Assembly (NCBI GenBank): GCA_963700955.1
Contig: CAVOZH010000012.1
Span: 372,001-436,000 of the forward strand
Length of the DNA: 64,000 bases
Reading direction: 5' to 3'
Origin: Nocardioides_C sp963700955
GTDB taxonomy: Bacteria > Actinomycetota > Actinomycetes > Propionibacteriales > Nocardioidaceae
The first letter of the stretch is position 1. Every line of letters starts with the position of its first letter. The notes under the pieces are model-generated. The model was not told the origin of the DNA. It saw nothing but the letters and a program-made list of their open reading frames with translations, and did no database searches. The translations under genes and the position numbers were made by a program. Below are positions 37,334 to 46,115 of this stretch, piece after piece.

Positions 37334-40300
37334 GACCCCGTCACCATCTCGGCCTCGAGCAGCGGCGTCCAGACACGTCGGGCGAGGCGGCCGAACCGGT
37401 GAGGCTCGTCGGGCCACACGGTGTCGGCGACCTCAGGTCCTTGCTCGAGCAGGTCGTCGAGCCATACGTCGCCCCAGATCCTGTGGTGGTCCGCGTCGTC
37501 GAAGTCCCCTTGCTCGTTCTGGCCCGAGCCGCTCCGCCACGCCTTGCCGGCGAACGACACGGCGTTCTCGACCGAAAGTCCGGCGCGTCTCTTCTCCGCG
37601 TAGGTGCACGAGGTCTTCGGCGGCAACGGCAGCGGCGCGGTCAGCCCGGCGCGATACACGTCCACGAGCGAGTCGAGGTGCGTCCGCGCGTCATCAGCGC
37701 TGACCCCCGCCATGTGCGAGAGGGCGACTCCTCCCCTGCTCCCCCGCCCGGCGGTGACGGCCTCGAACGACCGGTCCGGCGCCTGTGCGGTCAGCGCCAA
37801 CAGCTGGACCCACGCGCGCAACCTGTGCTTCGGCGCGAGCTTGGAGTAGACGATGCGGACGATCCTGTCGCCGTACGCACCAGGCACGGTTCCGACGAGG
37901 GTTGCCCCTGAAGGAAGTGCCACCGAGACATCGACGTGCTCCGCCTCGCCGCTGCGCAGGCCGGCGCTGCCGTCGATCAGCCGCCCGACCTCCTCGACGA
38001 TCGGCTGCACGAGCGCGTTCCCGAGGCGCCCTGGCGGCAGGTGCCCGCGGAGCCACTCGGCACGCACAGCCTTGTCCGCCGGGATTCCGGCCAGCCCGGC
38101 TTCGAGCAGGCGGTTGCCCACGGCCCACTTCTCGAGCGGGTCGGGCGCGACCGGGACTGCGTCACTGGGCTCGTCCTCCTCGTCGGCGGAGCTGAGCCCG
38201 AGCCGCTCTCGCAGGAACCCTCGGGCCGGGTGCTCGAGGAACCGCACCAGTGAGTCGAGGTCGATGACGTCGAGTGCTTCGGCGTCGGGCAGGGGTTCGC
38301 TCAGGAACGGCGGGCGCGGGGGCCGCGCCTCGGTGAGTGCCCGGCTGCCGTCGTACGACGCCCGGTCGAAGCTGAACGCAGTGGCACCGACCAGCTCGCC
38401 GGGCACGAAGTTGCGGGCGTCGAACGGCTGCAGGGGGTGGCGGACCAGCACCCTGTCGCGCACCCTCTGGGTCGAGCCTGACGAGACCACCGCTGTGTGG
38501 TCGAGGACGTCGAGGAGCTCACCGAGCGGCACGGCGGGTGGTCGTACGACGCCGGTGCGCTCGTCGGCGCCGGTGTAGAGGATCACCAGGCGCTCCTTGG
38601 CGGCCAGGACGGCGTCGAGGAACAGCTGCCTGTCCTCGGCCTTCGGGTCCCGCTCCCCCACGAGCGGGTTGCGGGCCAGGATGTCGTCGCCGTCGATGCG
38701 GGCGCCGCGGGGGAACACGCCGTCGTCCAGCCCGAGCAGGCAGACCACGCGGTGAGGCACCGAGCGCATCGGGACCATCGTGCACATCGTCAGGTGACCG
38801 GTGCGGAAGTTGGCACGCGTGGGACGTCCCTTGAGTCGGTCCGAGAGGAGCGCGCGTACGTCGGACAGGCCCAGCGTCGTTCCGGCTGCGTGCTCCTCAG
38901 CCGAGGTGAGCGCTTCGGTGAGCACCCATCGCGCCTGGGACAGCTGCCAGGCGTCCCGGGGCGACACGTCGACCAGGCTCTCGACGGCTTCGGCGAGCGC
39001 GGTGACCCAGGCCTCGAGGGGCTGCGCACGGCTCAGCGACGAGACCGCGGCGGCCAGTCGATCGAGAAGCTCGGCCAGTCTGCCGGCCAGGTCGATCTCC
39101 GTGCTGTCGACGTCGTCGAGCGGAAGGGCGGTGTCGATGGTGCGCAGGTCGTCCTCGTCCATGGTGACGCCCACGAGGAGCCGGTCGAGCCCGGTCTGCC
39201 AGGTGTTCTGCCGGATCTGCTGCAGGCCGAAGGGCCGGCGGCCTTCCGCGTCGAGGCCCCAGCGGACACCGGCGCGACGGACCCAGTCCCCGATGCGTTC
39301 CAGCGCGTCGTCGTCGAGGTGGAACCGCCGCCGCACCGGTGGCATGGCCGCGAGATCCAGAACCTCCGATGCGGTGAGGCGGGCGTCCGCGAGGTCGAGC
39401 AGTCGGGCAGCGACAGCGAGGACCGGGTTCGTCTGACGCAATGAACGGTCGGCGAGGCGAACGGTCAACCGGTGGCCGGGGTGGATGCCTTCGTCGACAT
39501 CGTCGTCGTGACCCGTGGACAGGCCGAAGGTCGCGTTGATGAGCGGTGCGTACGCCTCGATGTCGGGGCACATCACGATGATGTCGCGCAGCTCCAGGGT
39601 GGGGTCGTCGGCGAGCATGCCGAGCACGACCTCGCGCAGCACCTCGACCTGTCGTTGCCGGCCGTGGCAGGCATGCACCTCGATCGACCGGTCGTCCTCG
39701 TGCAGCACGTGCTTTGCGGCCGGGCTTTGGTCTGCATGGATGTCGCGCTGCAGAACACTCAGCAGGTTGTCCGGGCCTACGTCACAAGACAGGTGCTCGT
39801 CGTCCCTGATCGTCGTGTGTGCCTGGAGTCGCAGCTCGAGCTCGCGTGCATCACGGGCCAGTGAGCGGACCAGCGGGTGCTCGGGCAGGTCGGCCGTCGG
39901 GTCCTCGCGCCGCGTGACGGCCTGCCCCTTCGCCGGATCCGCGCCGTCGGCAAGGCGTTGCCAGAGCCCGTGCGAGGGATGCGGCAGCCAGAGGTGAACA
40001 TCGCGATGGGCGCCGAGCGCGTCGACGACCTGGAGCTGGTCGGTGGTGAGCCGCGTGGGCCCGAACAGCGAGAAGCGCTCGGGCAGGTCCACCAGATCTG
40101 GTTCGTCGCGGAGCCTGTCGCAGGCCGGCCCAAGCCGCTCGGCGAGGCTCGTCGCGCCGATGTGCGCCCGGACCCGTCGCCAGAGCTCCGCCTGCCAGGC
40201 GTGGTCGGGGTCGAGGGGGTGGCCGTGGCCGTCGGTGTCACGCCCGTGGACCCAGTCGCGCAGCATGGCAGGCCGCTGGGCGCCGTACGAGGTGAACAAT

Positions 40301-40731
40301 CCGGCTAGCTTCTGCGCCACCGCCATGCGCCGCCCCAGATCGACGCCGCCGTCTATGAGGCCAAGGTGGCGACCGAGCGTGATGCACCAGTCCTCGGAAG
40401 CACAGTCGTCGATGACCTCGAGCAGAGACCAGGACAGTCGGTGCTCGCCCCATGGGTCCTCATCCGCGGGAATGTCCGACCCCGCGGTGAGGGCTTCGCG
40501 GACCAGTCGACCTGGTGAGGGGAACACGACGTTGGCGCAGATGCCGTCCGACAGACCGGTCTGGGTCCCGAGCACGGTGGAGAGGGACTGGGAGATCCAG
40601 CGTTCCACGCCCCGCGAGGGCACCGCGACCAGGTCCGGAGCGAACGGATCGGCCGGCTGGTCCGCGAGAAGATCGCCGAGACCGCGGACCAGCGCGTCCG
40701 CCCGCTCCGAGCGGTGGATCCTCAAACCCAC
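37330..40731 (-). CDS. recC: Exodeoxyribonuclease V subunit gamma (RecC)
   Basis: 1133-residue Chi-recognition subunit with a catalytically dead helicase/nuclease fold. Family features: N-terminal SERADALVRGLGDLLA and VPSRGVERWIS, DIIVMCPDIEAYAPLI, and CLLGLDDGVFPR in the second half. The start is GTG 40731 preceded by GGGGGAGGG. First gene of the operon that initiates recombination at double-strand breaks. Confidence 0.93.
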   Translation of the reverse strand: MGLRIHRSERADALVRGLGDLLADQPADPFAPDLVAVPSRGVERWISQSLSTVLGTQTGLSDGICANVVFPSPGRLVREALTAGSDIPADEDPWGEHRLSWSLLEVIDDCASEDWCITLGRHLGLIDGGVDLGRRMAVAQKLAGLFTSYGAQRPAMLRDWVHGRDTDGHGHPLDPDHAWQAELWRRVRAHIGATSLAERLGPACDRLRDEPDLVDLPERFSLFGPTRLTTDQLQVVDALGAHRDVHLWLPHPSHGLWQRLADGADPAKGQAVTRREDPTADLPEHPLVRSLARDARELELRLQAHTTIRDDEHLSCDVGPDNLLSVLQRDIHADQSPAAKHVLHEDDRSIEVHACHGRQRQVEVLREVVLGMLADDPTLELRDIIVMCPDIEAYAPLINATFGLSTGHDDDVDEGIHPGHRLTVRLADRSLRQTNPVLAVAARLLDLADARLTASEVLDLAAMPPVRRRFHLDDDALERIGDWVRRAGVRWGLDAEGRRPFGLQQIRQNTWQTGLDRLLVGVTMDEDDLRTIDTALPLDDVDSTEIDLAGRLAELLDRLAAAVSSLSRAQPLEAWVTALAEAVESLVDVSPRDAWQLSQARWVLTEALTSAEEHAAGTTLGLSDVRALLSDRLKGRPTRANFRTGHLTMCTMVPMRSVPHRVVCLLGLDDGVFPRGARIDGDDILARNPLVGERDPKAEDRQLFLDAVLAAKERLVILYTGADERTGVVRPPAVPLGELLDVLDHTAVVSSGSTQRVRDRVLVRHPLQPFDARNFVPGELVGATAFSFDRASYDGSRALTEARPPRPPFLSEPLPDAEALDVIDLDSLVRFLEHPARGFLRERLGLSSADEEDEPSDAVPVAPDPLEKWAVGNRLLEAGLAGIPADKAVRAEWLRGHLPPGRLGNALVQPIVEEVGRLIDGSAGLRSGEAEHVDVSVALPSGATLVGTVPGAYGDRIVRIVYSKLAPKHRLRAWVQLLALTAQAPDRSFEAVTAGRGSRGGVALSHMAGVSADDARTHLDSLVDVYRAGLTAPLPLPPKTSCTYAEKRRAGLSVENAVSFAGKAWRSGSGQNEQGDFDDADHHRIWGDVWLDDLLEQGPEVADTVWPDEPHRFGRLARRVWTPLLEAEMVTGS

Positions 40732-41063
40732 GTGCCCTCCCCCGAGTCAGCGTGCCTCATGGGATCCGACCCTAGGCCACCACGCCGACAGTCCGCGGAC
40801 TCACCGCGCCGGTCGGCCGACTATCGAGCACGGCTCGTCGGCGGGACAGCACCGCTTGCCCGTGGGTGGGCGGCGTCCCACACCTGTCCTGGTCGTCGAG
40901 ATCCTCTCCCCCAGCACACGGCAGGTCGACCTCCACCTCAAGCGGGTGCGTTACGAGCCCCCGCCGCGGGCAGCGACGAGATCGAGGTCTCGCTTCCCTA
41001 CCTCCTGACGATCAAGCCACGAGATCTCGTCGCCTGGCGCGCGCGGCGGGCCATACTCGGACC
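40732..41063 (+). pseudogene. 332-base gap containing relics of a Uma2-family gene
   Basis: Two short conserved blocks of the Uma2 (DUF820, PD-(D/E)XK-like) family are readable in different frames: VLVVEILSPSTRQVDLHLKR at 40880-40940 and, after a frame change and a large internal deletion, SLPYLLTIKPRDLV at 40990-41030. In intact Uma2 proteins these blocks lie some 60-80 residues apart; here about 15 codons separate them. The N-terminal two thirds are missing. The gene is dead. Confidence 0.55.
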
Positions 41064-41714
41064 GTGGCCTCCTGTTGCGACCCGAGCGGATACGAGCGCA
41101 TCTTCGGGAACCGGTTCGCGCGCTCCCTTGCCCGGCGGTACCGGCGTCGGGGCCTGGGCCGCACCGAGCAGCGAATCGTCGACTTCTGTGCTGATCAGGG
41201 CCTCGAGGGCGCCACGGTGCTCGAGATCGGCGGCGGGATCGGGGAGCTGCAGCTTGAGCTGCTACGCCGCGGAGCGGCCGAGACGACCAACCTGGAGCTC
41301 GTCGACTCGTACGACGAGGAGGCGAACGAGCTCGCAGCCTCGGCGGGCGTGGCCGACCGGGTGCACCGGCGGCGGCTGGACATCGCGGTCAGCCCCGACG
41401 AGGTGGCGATGGCCGACATCGTGGTCCTGCACCGGGTGGTGTGCTGCTACCCCGACTACCAGCGACTGCTGACCGCCGCCGCGGACCACGCCCGGCGGGT
41501 CCTGGTCTTCAGCCATCCTCCCCGCAACGCGCTCAGTCGGGCGGTACTCGCCTCCCAGAACGCGTGGTTCCGCCTCACCGGCAACAGCTTCCGAACCTTC
41601 GCGCATCCGCCTCAGGCGATGCTGGACGTGGCCCGGTCACGCGGATTCGACGTGACCTACCGGCACGCCCGCGGCGTGTGGCAGGTCGCCGGTCTCGAGC
41701 GCATCCTGGGCTGA
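41064..41714 (+). CDS. Class I SAM-dependent methyltransferase
   Basis: 216 residues from GTG 41064. Motif I is TVLEIGGGIGELQLELL, followed by TNLELVDSYDEEA (acidic end of strand 2), DIVVLHRVVCCYPDY (motif IV) and RVLVFSHPPRNALSR. A C-terminal SFRTFAHPPQAML element recalls Mg-protoporphyrin-type small-molecule methyltransferases. The upstream reading of the frame enters the Uma2 relics, so the GTG is the earliest credible start. Substrate unknown. Confidence 0.8.
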   Translation: MASCCDPSGYERIFGNRFARSLARRYRRRGLGRTEQRIVDFCADQGLEGATVLEIGGGIGELQLELLRRGAAETTNLELVDSYDEEANELAASAGVADRVHRRRLDIAVSPDEVAMADIVVLHRVVCCYPDYQRLLTAAADHARRVLVFSHPPRNALSRAVLASQNAWFRLTGNSFRTFAHPPQAMLDVARSRGFDVTYRHARGVWQVAGLERILG

Positions 41715-41824
41715 GAAGCCGTCATGGCGAAGGTCAGGCAGAGCCGCGGGCGCCACGGCGTCGACTCGGTGAGCCGAAGGGGCCACCTGGCGGTGTGACC
41801 GGTCGCTTCAAACCGGCTGCCGCC

Positions 41825-43153
41825 CTATTGGCGTCTGCTGAACCGGACCCGGCCCGACCGCATCGTCCGCATGTCCCAGCGCTCGGGGTGGTCGGCCATG
41901 TGGTGGTGGGGCGGGCAGAGCGGCAGGCCGTCGTCGAGGTCGGTGCGCCCTCCTTGGTGCCAAGGCCGTTTGTGATGTGCCTCTGTCCAGGACGGAGGAC
42001 GATCACAGCTCTCGGCGGCACATCCTCCGAACTGCTGCGCCATCGCGATCCGCTGGTAGCGGTCGAACAACCGCTGCTCGCGGCCCATGTCGAGCACGAC
42101 GGACTCACCGTCCAGAACCATCGGGATGATTCCCGCGCGACAGGCGAGCCGGCGGGCCTCCCCAGCGCTGGCGCGCTCGCCGGTCTCCAGCGTCGCCACG
42201 CCGATGCCCGTCATCAAAGCGTCGATGCCCATCGTGATCACCAGGGTGAACGGGCTCCCGCCTTGGGACGGCAGCCCGGCCGGGTTGAGGTGGTTCTCGA
42301 GCAGCTCCATGAAGCCCTGCCCGAGCAGGACGTCGTACGGGATCTTCTTGCCCGTCTTGGGGTCCAACCGACCCTCACCGAGCCGACGGGGTGAGGTAAG
42401 TGCCTCCAACGCCTTCTTCAGGAGGGCAGCGTGCAGCATGGGCAGCTTGAACCGTCCCTCGACGGTGCCGTCGCCGTTGTCCCGCATGGTCAGTGACGCC
42501 GACCGTCGGGCGCGCTCCTCCTCCTTGGCAAGCGCCTCCCCCTCTGCTTTGTCGGCAGCCTCCGGACACACCACCTCGAAGAGTCGCTTGCCCAGCCGAC
42601 GCAGTTGCGCCGCGTCGAAGCGCTCGGCCAGATCCATCAGATGCGCCTCGGCGCGCGCATGGATGTCCGGCGGCAGATCGTCGTGCTCACGGGTCAACGC
42701 GTCCACGGCCTTGACGATGACGTCCGCCTGGTCGGTGTTGATCCTCCCTGCGGCCAGGGCCTCCCGCGTGGCGTCGTACCTCTCGTCCAGTGCCTCCGCG
42801 AGACGCGCTGCCGCTTGGCACCGGGCTCGAGTCTGGCGAGTCCTGTGAGCCAACCAAGCGGCCGTCGAGGTCGCCCCGGACTCCGCCCCGACGTCGTTGA
42901 GCCGGGCAGCGTTGAGGACACGCAGACCGAGCTCGCTCACACGCGACTGGATGCGGTCGACCATGAGGAGCGTCTCGCGCTGCTCCTCCTTGCTCATCGA
43001 CCATGCGGCGGCCTCGCCCACCTGCGCCAGGGCTGCGTCGACCGCTCGCGCGACGGCGAGCAGCCGGTGCGGCGGAAGGCCGGCGCCTCCACCGCTCCCG
43101 TCGCCGAAGGAGGCAGAACCAACTGCCACCTCCGGACCTGCGTACGTCGTCAT
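41825..43153 (-). CDS. DUF222 / HNH endonuclease-domain protein (13E12 repeat type)
   Basis: 442 residues. An N-terminal DUF222 region (~30-330; AAWLAHRTRQTRARC, ALAAGRINTDQADVIVKAV) is followed by a C-terminal HNH module: CAAESCDRPPSWTEAHHKRP and LPLCPPHHHMADHPERW, with zinc cysteines and the His-rich active site. Such genes are multicopy in actinobacteria. Their role is unresolved, with homing-type or defence-type nuclease activity suspected. Confidence 0.9.
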   Translation of the reverse strand: MTTYAGPEVAVGSASFGDGSGGGAGLPPHRLLAVARAVDAALAQVGEAAAWSMSKEEQRETLLMVDRIQSRVSELGLRVLNAARLNDVGAESGATSTAAWLAHRTRQTRARCQAAARLAEALDERYDATREALAAGRINTDQADVIVKAVDALTREHDDLPPDIHARAEAHLMDLAERFDAAQLRRLGKRLFEVVCPEAADKAEGEALAKEEERARRSASLTMRDNGDGTVEGRFKLPMLHAALLKKALEALTSPRRLGEGRLDPKTGKKIPYDVLLGQGFMELLENHLNPAGLPSQGGSPFTLVITMGIDALMTGIGVATLETGERASAGEARRLACRAGIIPMVLDGESVVLDMGREQRLFDRYQRIAMAQQFGGCAAESCDRPPSWTEAHHKRPWHQGGRTDLDDGLPLCPPHHHMADHPERWDMRTMRSGRVRFSRRQ

Positions 43154-43423
43154 GGCTCCACATTAGGAAGAATCAACTCCCGATTCGAACAGGTGTTCGA
43201 CCTAGGTGGAAGGTTTCATCCCTCCCCCAGGTGTGGACGAAAGGTGGCGCAACGCGTGGGGCCACGAACCCGAACATGGGGAGCCCCCGCGCTCGAAGAT
43301 GGGCAGTTCTCCGTCGAGGCAAGGCCGCTGCGCCATCCAAAGATCGCGGCAACCGATGGTCGCCGATCGGGCGACGATCAGGGCCACTGGAGCCTAGGCA
43401 CGAGCCTTCCTTAGGGTTTGACC

Positions 43424-43843
43424 ATGCCTCACTGGAATGTGGTGTCCCGGTCGCACGTGCTTGCGGCCATGAAGGAGTACGACAACCTGGGGTCGAAGGA
43501 ATTCCTCCAGCGATACGGCTTCGGACGTGCCACGGCCTACACCGTGTGGCACCAGGGCCAGGAGTACGACTCCAAGGCGATCCTCGGGGTCGCACTCCTT
43601 CATGCCACCGGAACCGCCGCCCGGTCCGACGAGTTCTCCGGGGGCAAGGACGGAGCTGCCAAGGTCCTCACCGAGCTGGGCTTCGACATCGTGGTGGACG
43701 AAGAGGCCTTGGTCGCCGAGAAGCCGCGGCGAGCAAAGCCGGCCAAGACGAAGCCTGTGGCTGCCCGGAACATGACCCCAAAGGTCTGCCCCACGTGTCA
43801 CATGGCTCTTCCCGCCTCCGGAGTGTGCGACTTCTGCGGCTGA
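43424..43843 (+). CDS. ScoMcrA-head-like domain with C-terminal zinc ribbon
   Basis: 139 residues. The N-terminal ~85 (VLAAMKEYDNLGSKEFLQ, YGFGRATAYTVWHQGQEYDS, KAILGVALLHATG) look like the head domain that begins the phosphorothioate-dependent restriction enzyme ScoMcrA, here as a stand-alone protein. A basic Lys/Pro/Ala linker leads to a short zinc ribbon, CPTCHMALPASGVCDFC. ATG 43424 follows AGGG by 7 bases; a TTG two codons earlier is less likely. It sits about 1.1 kb from an SBD-HNH nuclease gene on the same strand, so the two may function together. Confidence 0.65.
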   Translation: MPHWNVVSRSHVLAAMKEYDNLGSKEFLQRYGFGRATAYTVWHQGQEYDSKAILGVALLHATGTAARSDEFSGGKDGAAKVLTELGFDIVVDEEALVAEKPRRAKPAKTKPVAARNMTPKVCPTCHMALPASGVCDFCG

Positions 43844-43895
43844 CGCAGCGCCGCTCGCAAGGCAGCAGGTGTCAATTCACCAGCCGGCGGGTGGA

Positions 43896-44859
43896 TCAGC
43901 AACCTGGCGTGGCCGCATTGCTTTTGGTCGTCTCGGTTTCGGCCACAGCTCGCTCACCAGCCGCTTGCTTCTGGGGCTTGTCGGTCGACTTCTTACGTGC
44001 TTTCCCGTCCTTCTCTTCCTGTCCGGCAGCCTGCGGCGACTGTTGCGCCGACGTATCGCCACACGCGGTCGAGGGCGTCAGATCCTTGGTGAACTGCTTA
44101 CTCAGGAGCCCACCGACGGCACTTGAGATCTGAGGTCCGAAGGACAGGAAACCGACCAGGAGGACCATCGACACCACGAACTGCCTCAGCGCCTTCTGTC
44201 GGCGAGCAGCTGCACGGCGTGAGCGCGCGACCCGACGCGGCTGTGCCTTCGGCGTACTCCTTCGGCCACCAGACGTCGCGACTTCCGCCCGTTTCCCCGC
44301 AGGTGCGTCGACGGCTGCCCGAAGCTGCACATCCAATCTGAACCACGCATCAGTCGAGACGCCTGGGTCGAGCACCGTTGGTCTTGTCACCAGCATCTGC
44401 GCAAGGGTTGCGGTCGAGCACACCATGACGTCACGGCACCACCCAGACAGTGGCTCATCGGTAAGGAAGCAGAGGACCGGGAAGACCTTGTCCGCGTGGG
44501 GTCCGGCGAGCTCTGCGACGGCCAGCCCCGCATCGGCACAGCCGGCGACCGCCTTCTCCCGCGAGCGTCCGTTCTGCCTCAGGTGGCCGCCCTCGAGGGT
44601 GATCCGGCCGCTCCAGTTCTTCGAGTCGATGACGAAGATGCCACCAGGTCCCACCAGGACGTGGTCGATGTTCGCCAGGCGCCGCGAGGGCCACCGGACG
44701 TCGTGAATGGCAGTCCAACCCGGCGGGAGTGCTGCGAGAACTGCAGCAGTTGCAGCTCTCGCCCTCGGCGCCCTTCTCGAACATGTCGGCTCGGCGCGCG
44801 AGCCTCTCGGCCTTCTCCCGTGCCCGTCGCGCCTCCTCGCGCGCCGACTCCCCCGCCAT
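43896..44859 (-). pseudogene. NERD-domain membrane protein with a frameshift
   Basis: From ATG 44859 (GGAGGAG upstream) the frame reads an Arg/Glu-rich helix ending MFEKGAEGE. It then changes frame at 44754-44757, where 4 bases stand in place of 3. The next frame continues without a gap as ATAAVLAALPPGWTAIHDV and IDHVLVGPGGIFVIDSKNWS, the core of a NERD nuclease-related domain with its Asp and Lys. A later membrane helix (VVSMVLLVGFLSF) and a charged tail end at the 43896 stop. Total about 320 residues. The close fit across the break suggests a single inserted base, either a sequencing error or a very recent mutation. It lies antiparallel between two ScoMcrA-related genes. Confidence 0.75.
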
Positions 44860-44996
44860 CGAATACTCCTCCCTTGGTTGCAGTGACCAACGTAAACAGG
44901 GGCTCTGTCCGCTGTCAGAGGATCGGACAAAGCGGGCGCCACGCCGTGCAGTGCAAGGCCGTGGTTCGGATGATGACCTCTGGCAAGGTGACCCGC

Positions 44997-45905
44997 ATGT
45001 CGGAGCTGAGCGATGAGGAAGTCCTGACGCGGCTGGCAACCTTCCGCCAGTACCAGCAGGACGGCAAGCGTGTCCCACACAAGCCGCTGTTGGTGTTGCT
45101 GTCGCTTGGCCGGTTGCAGGACACGGGAAGCAGTGCGCTGCCATGGTCCACCGCGGAGACCCAGCTCGCCGATCTCATTGCCGAGTTCGGTCCCCCTTCG
45201 AAGACTGCCCGTGCTCAGAGCGCGGCATACCCCTTCACCCGACTGCGTCGAGACGACATCTGGCTCATCGACGCCAACGTGCCTGACGACAACCTGACCC
45301 CGTTGCGCGAACACCGGGTGACGGGTCGTCTGGACGAGCGCCTTGAGGCTGCCCTGCGCGCGAAGCCGGGACTTCTTCGACAGGCTGCGCGACGACTGGT
45401 CGAGAGCCACTTCCCCATGACCGTGGCACCAGACGTGCTGACGGCGGTGGGACTCGACCCTGACGCAGTGCTGTCAACAAGCGTGCTGGTCGACGAACTC
45501 TCCGACCGACGGAAGCGCAGCTCCAGCTGGCCCCAGATGATCCTTGCGGCCTGGGACCGCCAGTGCGCTTTCTGCGGGTACGACGGGCAGCTCGGTGGGG
45601 CCGCAGTGGGGATCGAGGCCGCGCATGTCCGCTGGTTCAATCTCGGCGGTCCCGACAGCAAGGACAACGGGATGGCTCTGTGTTCGTTGCACCACAAGCT
45701 CTTCGACCGCGGAGCGATCGGGCTCGACCAGGATCATCGGATCCAGGTCTCTGGGTTGTTCAGCGCACGGACTGATGCAGCCAAGACGATCTACGACCTT
45801 CATGACAAGCCGCTCAACCCGCGGCGAGGAACCTCACTCCCGGCACCTGACCACGTCGCCTGGCATGGGAGCCAGGTGTTCAAGGGTGAGGCGCTGTCCG
45901 CCTGA
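44997..45905 (+). CDS. Putative phosphorothioate-sensing restriction endonuclease (SBD-HNH)
   Basis: 302 residues, the size of SprMcrA-type enzymes. The N-terminal ~160 residues resemble the sulphur-binding domain that recognises phosphorothioated DNA: LATFRQYQQDGKRVPHKPLL and SAAYPFTRLRRDDIW carry the conserved PHKP and YPF elements. The C-terminal HNH module is CAFCGYDGQLGG, IEAAHVRWFNLGGPD and ALCSLHHKLFDRG, with all zinc and active-site residues present. ATG 44997 follows AAGGTG by 7 bases. A type IV enzyme that cuts S-modified invading DNA is the likely role. No dnd modification genes are in the window, consistent with a host lacking this modification. Confidence 0.8.
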   Translation: MSELSDEEVLTRLATFRQYQQDGKRVPHKPLLVLLSLGRLQDTGSSALPWSTAETQLADLIAEFGPPSKTARAQSAAYPFTRLRRDDIWLIDANVPDDNLTPLREHRVTGRLDERLEAALRAKPGLLRQAARRLVESHFPMTVAPDVLTAVGLDPDAVLSTSVLVDELSDRRKRSSSWPQMILAAWDRQCAFCGYDGQLGGAAVGIEAAHVRWFNLGGPDSKDNGMALCSLHHKLFDRGAIGLDQDHRIQVSGLFSARTDAAKTIYDLHDKPLNPRRGTSLPAPDHVAWHGSQVFKGEALSA

Positions 45906-46115
45906 CTACTCGGCCATGCACTCCCACCGAAGTCGGCGCTGACTCTTGACCGAAGCAATGCGTGGCGACTGTCTTTGCACCGAGTGCTGATCGCACCCTG
46001 CGTCGAGCCGCCTTCGCCGCCCAACAGTCGCACATCACTCGGCGCGTCCCCGTGACCTCACCAGAGAGAGGGTGACAAGCTGCCACGGGTTCGATAAGTC
46101 AACCTCGGGAGAGTC

